From assembly GCA_947631625.1 (NCBI GenBank), contig CANRMA010000003.1, forward strand, positions 124,001 to 188,000: a stretch of 64,000 nucleotides of DNA, in the 5' to 3' direction. Shown piece after piece: positions 24,216-31,764 of the stretch (its first letter is position 1; each line of letters begins with the position of its first letter). Below the pieces are notes generated by a model that was not told where the DNA came from, searched no databases, and saw only the letters and a program-made list of their open reading frames with translations. The position numbers and the translations under genes are program-made. Origin of the DNA: an uncultured Lachnospiraceae bacterium. Lineage in GTDB: Bacteria; Bacillota; Clostridia; Lachnospirales; Lachnospiraceae.

Positions 24216-25313
24216 TTAACGCTGTACTCTGGCTCCTGCGCCGCCCATAATAGCTTCAACTTCTTTTCTGCTTGCCATTGTGGTATCGCCGGGTGTCGTC
24301 ATAGCAAGTGCGCCATGTGCAGCACCGTAATTTACCGCCTGCTCAGCATCCTGTGTCGTCATAAGTCCGAAAATAAGGCCGGATGCAAATGAGTCGCCGC
24401 CACCTACACGATCCATGATCTCAAGACCATTGTAATCTTTCGCTTTGTATATCTCGCCGTCAGCCCAGCAGATAGCACTCCAGTCATTGACCGTAGCGGT
24501 CTTAACCTGACGAAGCGTTGTAGCAACCGCCTTGAAGTTAGGATAAGTCTTGGCTGCCTCGTTTATCATCTTCTTATATCCGTCAAGATTCAGAGTCTTT
24601 AAGTTTGCATCATTTCCTTCAATCTCAAAACCAAGACAGGCTGTAAAGTCTTCTTCGTTACCGATCATAACGTCTACGTATTTAGCGATCTCTTTATTTA
24701 CTTCCTGAGCCTTGGCCTGTCCGCCGATAGCGCTCCACATTGAAGGACGATAGTTAAGGTCGTAGGAAATAACCGTACCGTATTTCTTAGCTGTCTTGAT
24801 AGCGGCCAAAACCGTCTCGCATGACTGCTCTGACAAAGCTGCGTAAATACCGCCTGTATGTAACCAGCGTACTCCCAGTTCTCCGAAAATATGATCAAAA
24901 TCAAAATCTTCCGGCGTAGCCTTTGAAATAGCTGTGTTGGCACGATCTGAGCAGCCTACCGCACCTCTTATGCCAAAACCTCTTTCGGTAAAGTTCAGAC
25001 CGTTACGGCAGATACGTCCGATACCGTCTGTTTTCATCCATTTTATCAAAGAAGTATCAACGCCGCCCTGATTAATGAAGTCCTCCATAAGCATACCTAC
25101 CTCATTGTCAGCAAACGCCGTAATAACCGCCGTATTCATCTTAAAGCATTTTCTCAGGCCACGAATAACGTTGTATTCTCCGCCGCCTTCCCAAGCTCTG
25201 AAAGATCTTGCCGTACGTATCCTTCCCTCGCCGGGGTCCAATCTGAGCATAACCTCTCCAAGCGATACTGCATCAAACTTACATTCACTTTCCGGTCTTA
25301 AGTTTAAATTCAT
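24216..25313 (-). CDS. kdgK: 2-dehydro-3-deoxygluconate kinase (PfkB family)
   Basis: A 365-residue ribokinase-like kinase phosphorylating KDG to KDPG. Family marks: LGEVMLRLDPGEGRIRTARSF near the N-terminus, EGGGEYNVIRGLRKCF (sugar-binding), SYDLNYRPSMW, and the ATP/anion-hole motif DRVGGGDSFASGLIFGL with the catalytic Asp. The longer-than-usual form (365 against about 310 residues) is seen in Clostridia. It starts behind AGGAGGAA. Immediate coupling to eda supports the KDG assignment. The plus-strand kinase starting 300 bases away is a paralog. Confidence 0.92.
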   Translation of the reverse strand: MNLNLRPESECKFDAVSLGEVMLRLDPGEGRIRTARSFRAWEGGGEYNVIRGLRKCFKMNTAVITAFADNEVGMLMEDFINQGGVDTSLIKWMKTDGIGRICRNGLNFTERGFGIRGAVGCSDRANTAISKATPEDFDFDHIFGELGVRWLHTGGIYAALSEQSCETVLAAIKTAKKYGTVISYDLNYRPSMWSAIGGQAKAQEVNKEIAKYVDVMIGNEEDFTACLGFEIEGNDANLKTLNLDGYKKMINEAAKTYPNFKAVATTLRQVKTATVNDWSAICWADGEIYKAKDYNGLEIMDRVGGGDSFASGLIFGLMTTQDAEQAVNYGAAHGALAMTTPGDTTMASRKEVEAIMGGAGARVQR

Positions 25314-25475
25314 GAAACAAATTCCTCCTGTTCTGCGGATTTCTTAATCTGCCCTTTATTTTGGGTGGAGGGTCAATAAAAACCACCTAGTTTTATTATA
25401 GTTTGAAACTGTAATATTCTCAATAATTTTTTCTAATTTTTACTAAAAATTTTTTAAACTTTAGCATAAGTTTTG

Positions 25476-25504
25476 TTGAAATAGTTGCCTAGTCAGGTTA
25501 AAAT
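25476..25504 (+). promoter_or_regulatory. Sigma-A type promoter of the second sugar kinase gene
   Basis: TTGAAA (25476-25481), a 17-base spacer and TAAAAT (25499-25504). The short palindromic repeat at 25524 falls in the transcribed leader. Confidence 0.65.
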
Positions 25505-25523
25505 AGTAGATATCAGGTTATAC

Positions 25524-25581
25524 AGGTAATTGCAAAGCTTAGTATATGCGTATATTTATTGTGCAGATTTAACAATTACCT
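25524..25581 (+). repeat. Short palindromic copy of the dispersed repeat in the kinase leader (copy F)
   Basis: Ends AGGTAATTG and CAATTACCT are perfectly inverted. The inner TTATTGTGCAGATTTAACAA is identical to or one base different from the arms of the kduI/dhuI copy. It is about 58 bp long, likely a deletion derivative that kept one inner arm. Confidence 0.65.
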
Positions 25582-25612
25582 TAACAGAAGGTTGTATAAA
25601 AGGAGGTTACCC

Positions 25613-26701
25613 ATGAAACACGAAAATCCATTGCTGATAGGACGCGACACTACTCACAAATTTATCACGATAGGCGAAATAATGCTGCGCCTCACACCCC
25701 CTAATTATGAAAAAATACGTATGGCCAGCAGCTTTGAAGCAAGCTACGGCGGCAGCGAGGCGAATATAGCCCTTGCTCTTGCCAATCTCGGCGTTGACAG
25801 TACGTTTTTCAGCGTAGTGCCGAACAACAGTTTGGGCAAAAGCGCTATCCGTATGCTTAGAAGCAATGACGTACACTGCACTCCGGTTATTTTAAGCACC
25901 CCGGAGCAGACGCCCACGCACAGACTCGGAAGTTATTATATGGAAAACGGCTACGGTATCCGCGCAAGCAAAGTTACATATGACAGAAAACACAGCGCGA
26001 TTTCCGAATTTGATTTTTCCGGAGTAGACTTAAACGCACTGCTTGACGGTTTTACATGGCTGCATCTTAGCGGTATCACGCCGGCGCTTTCCCAAAACTG
26101 CCGTCAGCTTATAATGGACTGTTTAAAAATAGCCAAGGACAAAGGACTTACGGTCAGCTTTGACGGCAACTTCCGCAGCAAACTCTGGAGCTGGGATGAG
26201 GCCAGAGACTTTTGTACGCAGTGCCTTCCTTATGTGGATGTGCTGCTTGGGATAGAGCCTTATCATCTCTGGAAGGATGAAGAAGACCACAGTAAAGGCG
26301 ACGTAAAGGACGGTATTCCGCTGCAGCCAAGCTATGAGCAGGAAGACGAAATTTTTCAGGCTTTTGTCGCAAGATATCCCAACCTCAAATGTATAGCGCG
26401 TCATGTACGCTATGCACACAGCGGAAGCGAAAACAGCCTAAAGGCGTTTTTATGGTATGAAAACCATACCTTTGAGAGCAAGCTCTTCACATTCAATATA
26501 TTGGACCGAGTAGGCGGCGGAGACGCTTTTGCAAGCGGACTCATCTATGCTATGATGCATAACTACAAGCCTATGGATATAGCAAACTTTGCGGTTGCAA
26601 GCAGCGCGATAAAGCATACCATTCGCGGCGATGCAAATATTACGGACGATGTTGAGACGATCAAAAATCTTATGAATATGAATTATGATATAAAGAGGTA
26701 G
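25613..26701 (+). CDS. PfkB-family sugar kinase, KdgK paralog
   Basis: A 362-residue ribokinase-type kinase: TIGEIMLRLTPPNYEKIRMA, YGGSEANIALALANLG (substrate loop), VSFDGNFRSKLWSW, and the catalytic DRVGGGDAFASGLIYAMM. The ATG at 25613 has AAAGGAGG directly upstream; the frame is open further upstream but has no better start. It is close in architecture to the KDG kinase transcribed away from it. The GSEANIA loop is nearer the ordinary KdgK/fructokinase form than the GGGEYNVIRG of the neighbour, so the two may differ in substrate (for example KDG and another keto-acid sugar). It is a single-gene unit ending at a terminator. Confidence 0.85.
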   Translation: MKHENPLLIGRDTTHKFITIGEIMLRLTPPNYEKIRMASSFEASYGGSEANIALALANLGVDSTFFSVVPNNSLGKSAIRMLRSNDVHCTPVILSTPEQTPTHRLGSYYMENGYGIRASKVTYDRKHSAISEFDFSGVDLNALLDGFTWLHLSGITPALSQNCRQLIMDCLKIAKDKGLTVSFDGNFRSKLWSWDEARDFCTQCLPYVDVLLGIEPYHLWKDEEDHSKGDVKDGIPLQPSYEQEDEIFQAFVARYPNLKCIARHVRYAHSGSENSLKAFLWYENHTFESKLFTFNILDRVGGGDAFASGLIYAMMHNYKPMDIANFAVASSAIKHTIRGDANITDDVETIKNLMNMNYDIKR

Positions 26702-26756
26702 TTATTAGCAGGCGGCGTAATCATTTTACATGAGTAAGCCGGACAAAAAAGATATA

Positions 26757-26797
26757 CAAAACGCTTCGACTATTACAAGGCGCCGGAGCGTTTTTTT
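26757..26797. terminator. Terminator between the second kinase and the phosphopantetheinyl transferase gene
   Basis: AAAACGCTTCG pairs with CGGAGCGTTTT (26784-26794), followed by more T residues. An A-run on the other side allows use by both convergent transcripts. Confidence 0.82.
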
Positions 26798-26834
26798 CAT
26801 TAGATGAATTAGAATGGAATGTAATAAAATAAAG

Positions 26835-27656
26835 CTAGACCCGACAGATCTCATCCGCAAAATTTATATTTTCGCAGCAGACGGAGATTTTATAATTTTC
26901 AGGCTTATGCCCGCCGGTTATCGGTCGAAATTCGTATTCTTTAACATAATACGTTTTTTCGTTTATATTTTGTCTGATTTTCGTTATGTTTTTCTCTGAC
27001 GGCACCGCCGTAAAGTCCGTGAGCGGAAGCGACATTCCAAGTCCCGTCACTTTCAGAAAACTTTCTTTCATTGTCCATATACGGAAAAATCCGTCGGCAA
27101 ATTTATGTTCATTATATATATTACTACATTCGTCATTATGCATTTTACCGCATATATCGTTATGCGGCGTATCGCCGACATCCGACGCAGCTTCCCTGCC
27201 GTTACGAGCTGTATTGTCGTTACGCGCTTCCTTGTCATTACGCGCTGTGTTGTAAAGCCACTCAAGCTCCTGCGGCGTGAAAAAACGTCTGGCGATATTT
27301 TCTTTACCTTCTTTCACACATTCGATATCGCTGCCGACCTCCAAAGAAGCTATACTGCATATGGCATAAGCGCCGGAATGTGAAAGTGAGAAATGCAGCT
27401 TGGGATGATCTTTAAGATACGGCTTTCCATGCTGCAAAAGTCCGTATTCCATGTCTTTTTCCCTAAGTTCATACTCCGAAAGCGCCGCATCAAGCGCTGC
27501 GGCGGCGGCAAGGCTGCGTCTTTTATCCTGTATATTTTTAAGTCCGGCGATCTTATCCGCGCGATATGACGATACGTTGTTAAGCGCTTCTTCATATGAG
27601 GACGCTTCTGTGTATTTATCTGCGGACGCTATATATGTTCTTATAATTTCATGCAT
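26835..27656 (-). CDS. 4'-phosphopantetheinyl transferase of the Sfp type with a repetitive insertion
   Basis: A 273-residue enzyme that attaches phosphopantetheine from CoA to carrier proteins. The family motifs are HFSLSHSGAYAICSIAS, VGSDIEC (Mg2+ ligands Asp110 and Glu112) and WTMKESFLKVTG (Trp194, Lys197, Glu198). Between the second and third motifs, residues 137-186 form a hydrophilic insertion with near-repeats NTARND, KEARND, NTARNG, REAASD. It is encoded by an 18-bp DNA tandem repeat and is not found in typical Sfp proteins. No carrier-protein synthase is nearby, so the partner is unknown. The ribosome site is weak. Confidence 0.85.
   Translation of the reverse strand: MHEIIRTYIASADKYTEASSYEEALNNVSSYRADKIAGLKNIQDKRRSLAAAAALDAALSEYELREKDMEYGLLQHGKPYLKDHPKLHFSLSHSGAYAICSIASLEVGSDIECVKEGKENIARRFFTPQELEWLYNTARNDKEARNDNTARNGREAASDVGDTPHNDICGKMHNDECSNIYNEHKFADGFFRIWTMKESFLKVTGLGMSLPLTDFTAVPSEKNITKIRQNINEKTYYVKEYEFRPITGGHKPENYKISVCCENINFADEICRV
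27197..27250. repeat. 18-bp in-frame tandem repeat inside the phosphopantetheinyl transferase gene
   Basis: Three units (27197-27214, 27215-27232, 27233-27250) share the pattern TGTCGTTACGCGCTTCCT with a few changes each. Being a multiple of three, copy-number change would lengthen or shorten the protein without a frameshift. Confidence 0.8.
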
Positions 27657-27802
27657 GCTATCTTTACTTTCTTAATTTATTTGGCACTCTCAAAATAAGG
27701 AATTCCGTGGCTGTATAAGGTAGATACGGACGCTTGGATAGACGCCTGCCTCAGCGGACCCGGATCCCTGACAGAAACTGCAGCAATGGCACTACCCGCG
27801 CC

Positions 27803-29749
27803 TTATCCCGTTTCCACAGACCCCATATCCTCAGCCATAAAGCAGTCTTCGCACACCCTGTACGGATAATCCCAGGAAAGCGCCTTGCCGCATATGCTGC
27901 ACCTTTTAACAAACTGCCTTTTGTCTTCTTTTAACAGCGCTCCGATCGCGCGCTGCGCTTCTTCCCTGTCCGCTTCAAGTTCTTCCCTGTCTATCTGCCA
28001 GCCCATTCTGCCTGCAAATTGACTATATAAGTCAAGTTTTTTATAATATGTCTCAAGTTCTCCCAAATCCGGATTGGAAGGATATTGAGGGCAGTCCTGT
28101 TCTTGGTCCGGATTTTCGCAGTATTTAAGCCACAGCCTGAGGACGTCTTTATCTCCGGAATCGAAAGGGCAGGTTATAAGTTTGAGCAGCATTTTTTTAT
28201 CCTGCATACGTTCGCCGGTATGTTGATAGTGCTTAAGATACTTGTATTTCCTGACGCTTTCAGCCATGGATATTTTATCATACTGCTCGAAATCTCCCGC
28301 GCTCTCCCAGATTTCAATAATTTCATCGAGTTCCATATTTATATCCAGAAGGACTTCCGGAAAGCCTATCCTCGCTTTTTGTATAGAGTAAAAAGGCTCG
28401 TTCAGCTTTTTGCCTATATAACCCATATCCAACACCGACTGGACGTAGCCTGTGTCGTAATATCCGTAACGTCCCGCTCTTCCGGCTATCTGCCTTATTT
28501 CTTCCGCATTAATGCGTCTTTTGGAAATTCCGTCAAACTTTATCGTATTCATAAACACGATCCTGCGTATCGGAAGGTTTATTCCCATGCCTATCGCGTC
28601 GGTGGCCACTACCACTTCGTTTACGCCTTCAGAAAAAAGTCGCACCTGTTCTTTTCTGGTTTTGGGAGGAAGATTTCCGTATATAACACTGGTCTTTATG
28701 TTTCTGGCCTCCAACGCCGCCGCTATCGCAAGCACATTTTTCTTGGAAAAAGTTATGAGCGCATCGCCTTTTTTGACATCTCTGTTTATGTCATACTTGG
28801 TCGGAATGAATTCCAGTTTGGTATTTCGTTCATGGTAAACGATATCGTAAGTGTCCTGACAGCGTATTATCATTTTTATCAGCAGTTTTTCCGCAACGGG
28901 AGAAGCGCAGATATGTATCTCTTCAGCCCTTATCCCAAGGATCGCCCTCGTCCAGAAGCTGCCTCTGTTCTCATCTTCCAGAAGCTGAGCCTCATCTATG
29001 ACCGCTATATCGTAAATTTCTTTCAGATCCAGAACTTCTATGGTTGAAGCCTGGCAAAAAGCTCCCGGAGTTATGATCGTTTCCTCACCTGTTATCATAT
29101 TACAGGGTATCCCCGCCTCAGTCATCTTATCATATACTTCCAGAGCCAGAAGTCTGAGCGGCCCCAAATATATTCCATGATATGCATGTTTAAGACGCTC
29201 AAGGGCCTGATAGGTCTTGCCGCTGTTGGTCGGGCCGATATGGATCACAAAGTGCCTGCGCATGTTGCGGGCCTCCGGATACTGCTTTTCCGGCTCCGCC
29301 TCCATGAGTTCTTCAATTCTTCTGCCGACCATAAGCTGCATATAGTCGTCTTTATAGATTTCATAGAGGGACTTTTCTCGCAAAAGCTCACATATTCCGT
29401 CAAACTTAATCAGCTCCTCGACCACGGCTCCCGGCGCCATATACCTTATAAATGCCAGATCCAGTCTGGCAAGCCGCTTTAAGGCATGACGATAGCGGAA
29501 CATAAGTTTACGGTATTTATATGTAACCGTATATCCTATATCGGCTGCACGTTTATGCAGATCCACCATATCGTTAAGTATCTGGTGAAGCTCCAACTGA
29601 TTTTTATGCATAATACGGCGTTCAAGCTGCTTTATTTTATGTTCGCAGTTTCGTATAAACTTTCTGTTACGGGAATAAGGTATATTTGTAAACGCTTTAA
29701 GATATACTTCTTTTACCGTATCCAACATTTCATTAGTTACTTTATCCAC
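27803..29749 (-). CDS. SUV3-like superfamily 2 RNA helicase
   Basis: A 648-residue helicase. A helical N-terminal region of about 165 residues precedes Walker A GPTNSGKT (172-179), DEAQ (252-255), VVATDAIGMGINLPIRR and QIAGRAGRYG (420-429). This set, with GPTNSGKT and DEAQ in place of the usual DEAD, is diagnostic of the SUV3 family, the RNA helicase of the mitochondrial degradosome. The C-terminus ends with a zinc-ribbon-like pair, CSICG and CEDC. A GTG start (29747-29749) is used behind GGGGG. Bacterial members are little studied; RNA unwinding in decay or maturation is the likely role. It lies 64 bases downstream of the YitT-family gene and may be co-transcribed with it. Confidence 0.87.
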   Translation of the reverse strand: MDKVTNEMLDTVKEVYLKAFTNIPYSRNRKFIRNCEHKIKQLERRIMHKNQLELHQILNDMVDLHKRAADIGYTVTYKYRKLMFRYRHALKRLARLDLAFIRYMAPGAVVEELIKFDGICELLREKSLYEIYKDDYMQLMVGRRIEELMEAEPEKQYPEARNMRRHFVIHIGPTNSGKTYQALERLKHAYHGIYLGPLRLLALEVYDKMTEAGIPCNMITGEETIITPGAFCQASTIEVLDLKEIYDIAVIDEAQLLEDENRGSFWTRAILGIRAEEIHICASPVAEKLLIKMIIRCQDTYDIVYHERNTKLEFIPTKYDINRDVKKGDALITFSKKNVLAIAAALEARNIKTSVIYGNLPPKTRKEQVRLFSEGVNEVVVATDAIGMGINLPIRRIVFMNTIKFDGISKRRINAEEIRQIAGRAGRYGYYDTGYVQSVLDMGYIGKKLNEPFYSIQKARIGFPEVLLDINMELDEIIEIWESAGDFEQYDKISMAESVRKYKYLKHYQHTGERMQDKKMLLKLITCPFDSGDKDVLRLWLKYCENPDQEQDCPQYPSNPDLGELETYYKKLDLYSQFAGRMGWQIDREELEADREEAQRAIGALLKEDKRQFVKRCSICGKALSWDYPYRVCEDCFMAEDMGSVETG

Positions 29750-29813
29750 ATTGAGCCCCCAATCCTGCTAAGCCTGCCGCTTCTTTAAATCAAAAAGTTA
29801 AACCCTTCGGCTT

Positions 29814-30674
29814 TTATTCCGTGGGACGGCTGTAAAAACGCCCCGTGAGTCCTTCGGTACGTATGGCATTTATAAACGCCGCCTCATCGGTTTTCCTGAC
29901 CGCGGAAATAACGGCCTTACTTTCTTCCCTCGACACTACGGAATATACTATATCCCTCTCTTTATGCTCATATGAGCCTTCCCCCTCCAAAACGGTTGCG
30001 CCGTGGCCGCTTATGTCATATATGGCCTTACATATTTCCTGAGCCTTATTTGTAACAATAAATAACGTCTGTTTTTGATACTTGGTATATAGGGTATGAA
30101 CGACCTGTGTGGAAGCATATTGGTAAATGATCGAATAAAGGGCCTTGTCCCATCCAAACAGCACTCCGGCCAGAGAAATTATTATTATATTTATCCCGAG
30201 AATGAAGTTCCACGAATCCACGCCCTTTTTCTCCGAAAGGTAGATAGCCAGAAAATCCGTGCCGCCCGTAGTGGCATTCATCATAAGGCACAGGCTTATG
30301 ACAAAACCGCTGATCATGCCGCCGAATATGCTTATCAAAAGTATATCATAGGTTATGACGTGTACCGGAATTATATCGGTAAGTATACTGTTTAAAACTA
30401 TCATCAGACATGAATATAAAGTAAACTTCTTGCCAATAAAACGGAAGCCGATATAGATAGGAAGCAAATTCAGCAACAGATTTATTACGGTAAAAGGTAC
30501 TTTAATGTTAAAAAAACTGCTGAATATCGCCTGTATCAATACGGTAAGCCCCATAACCCCGCCCGGATACAAATCGCCGGTACGGACAAAGGTCTGGGTA
30601 TTGACTGCCATGATAAATGAAGCAAGACAGATGAACAATATTCTTTTTATGTCTTTGCGCGCGTCAAAAGTCAT
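29814..30674 (-). CDS. YitT family membrane protein (DUF161 + DUF2179)
   Basis: A 286-residue protein with five or six predicted membrane spans in residues 10-200 and a C-terminal cytoplasmic DUF2179 domain (KQTLFIVTNKAQEICKAI, GHGATVLEGEGSYEHKERDIVYSVV). YitT proteins are widespread in Firmicutes with no firmly established function; a transport role is assumed. The motif YPGGVMGLTVLIQ, the NATTGGTDFLAIYLS loop and VNTQTFVRTGDL near the N-terminus are typical. It starts at an ATG with AGGAGGTG upstream. It stands between the lipoprotein gene and the SUV3-like helicase on the same strand. Confidence 0.9.
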   Translation of the reverse strand: MTFDARKDIKRILFICLASFIMAVNTQTFVRTGDLYPGGVMGLTVLIQAIFSSFFNIKVPFTVINLLLNLLPIYIGFRFIGKKFTLYSCLMIVLNSILTDIIPVHVITYDILLISIFGGMISGFVISLCLMMNATTGGTDFLAIYLSEKKGVDSWNFILGINIIIISLAGVLFGWDKALYSIIYQYASTQVVHTLYTKYQKQTLFIVTNKAQEICKAIYDISGHGATVLEGEGSYEHKERDIVYSVVSREESKAVISAVRKTDEAAFINAIRTEGLTGRFYSRPTE

Positions 30675-30701
30675 GGAACACCTCCTTAATTTACTAAATC
30701 A

Positions 30702-31628
30702 TTAATATGTATCAAATTTTTCCATATGTTCCTGCTCCAGCTCATATAGTTCTTCAAGGCTCATGGACGGCTCTATTTCGTCTATCCATTCGAACCAGTC
30801 TGCCTTTACCTGCTCAAACGTTTTCCCAAGATACTTTACATAATCATCCCGGTTTTCGGCATTGCGTATCAGATCGAGCGTCATTTCAGTATCATACTTT
30901 TCAATCAGATACTCTACAAAAAGCTCGCTGTAAAAATACCAAAGGCGGGCGGATGGCGTCTCATAGCCATAAGGATAGCCTCCCGCCTGTCCGATTTTTT
31001 CAATAATTTCATCCTGCTCATCCTGACTGAAGCTTTTCTGATAACGCGGAATGAGCAGTTTAAAAATCTCCTTTCGTGTCCAGTCTGGTTTTTCGTCCCA
31101 GATATATGATATTATTCCTACGCGGTAATTAACATATTCACAAAGCCCTTCCTCCAGTGACTGAGAAAATGACGGGCCGCACATAATATGCGTCAGTTCG
31201 TGCGCAAGAGAGGCATCTGCTCCATATCCGTCCTCAAGCGTCTTCATTGCAAGAAACAGATTAGTGTTTAAACGTCTGTCTGATGTATTGCCAAGATAGT
31301 TTGTTCCTGAGTGCCCCATTCGTCCCATTTCTATTGAAAATTCCAATGTATCTGCCTGCGCGCCTGATCTTTCCCACCAGTTATATAATCCCAACAGTTC
31401 TTCTATTTCCTTTACATATTGTGTTGTTATGCTCTCAAAGTCTTCTCTGCTTGGAAACGCGCTTTTACTCAAATCATAGCTGTTCCAATAATCCGCAGCA
31501 TAATAAAACTCCAAATTCAGTTTCTTATGCAGGACCTCTTTTTTCCCGCATCCGACAAACACTAAAACACACAACATTCCAAAAAGCAATGCCCTGTTGA
31601 TTTTCACTTTCCTTAATTTCCCTCTCAT
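30702..31628 (-). CDS. Lipoprotein with an HExxH zinc-metallopeptidase motif
   Basis: A 308-residue lipoprotein: basic start, hydrophobic core and lipobox FVGC with Cys27. The body has HELTH at 143-147, followed 12 residues later by EEG, the gluzincin arrangement of two His and a Glu as zinc ligands. The context SLAHELTHIMCG...SLEEGLCEYV resembles surface peptidases of the M1/M4-like or DUF2268 kind, but I cannot assign a family. The ATG at 31628 has GGGGAAG; the longer frame would precede the signal sequence. It is the third gene after an ECF sigma factor and its membrane partner, so it may be a target or part of their signalling. Confidence 0.75.
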   Translation of the reverse strand: MRGKLRKVKINRALLFGMLCVLVFVGCGKKEVLHKKLNLEFYYAADYWNSYDLSKSAFPSREDFESITTQYVKEIEELLGLYNWWERSGAQADTLEFSIEMGRMGHSGTNYLGNTSDRRLNTNLFLAMKTLEDGYGADASLAHELTHIMCGPSFSQSLEEGLCEYVNYRVGIISYIWDEKPDWTRKEIFKLLIPRYQKSFSQDEQDEIIEKIGQAGGYPYGYETPSARLWYFYSELFVEYLIEKYDTEMTLDLIRNAENRDDYVKYLGKTFEQVKADWFEWIDEIEPSMSLEELYELEQEHMEKFDTY

Positions 31629-31669
31629 ACTTCCCCATCTCAAATGCGAATACACTAATCATTCTTATA

Positions 31670-31690
31670 CAGAATTGCTATGCAATTCTG
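31670..31690. other. Perfect hairpin in the intergenic region of the ECF operon (first of two)
   Basis: CAGAATTGC and GCAATTCTG form a 9-bp perfect stem around TAT. No T-run follows on either strand. Confidence 0.75.
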
Positions 31691-31692
31691 CC

Positions 31693-31716
31693 GGCTCAGG
31701 CTGCCGAGCCTGAGCC
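31693..31716. other. Perfect hairpin in the intergenic region of the ECF operon (second of two)
   Basis: GGCTCAGGCT and AGCCTGAGCC form a 10-bp perfect stem around GCCG, two bases from the first hairpin. Without a T-run it looks like a processing or stability element between the two genes rather than a plain terminator. Confidence 0.75.
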
Positions 31717-31764
31717 TATTATATCATAACTTCCTATCTAAACTCAATTTTTCCGACACATTTT

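Noticed and set aside
28085-29047. 320-residue plus-strand frame opposite the SUV3-like helicase gene
   Set aside because: It has aromatic-rich, low-plausibility composition and no ribosome site; the minus-strand frame has all helicase motifs.
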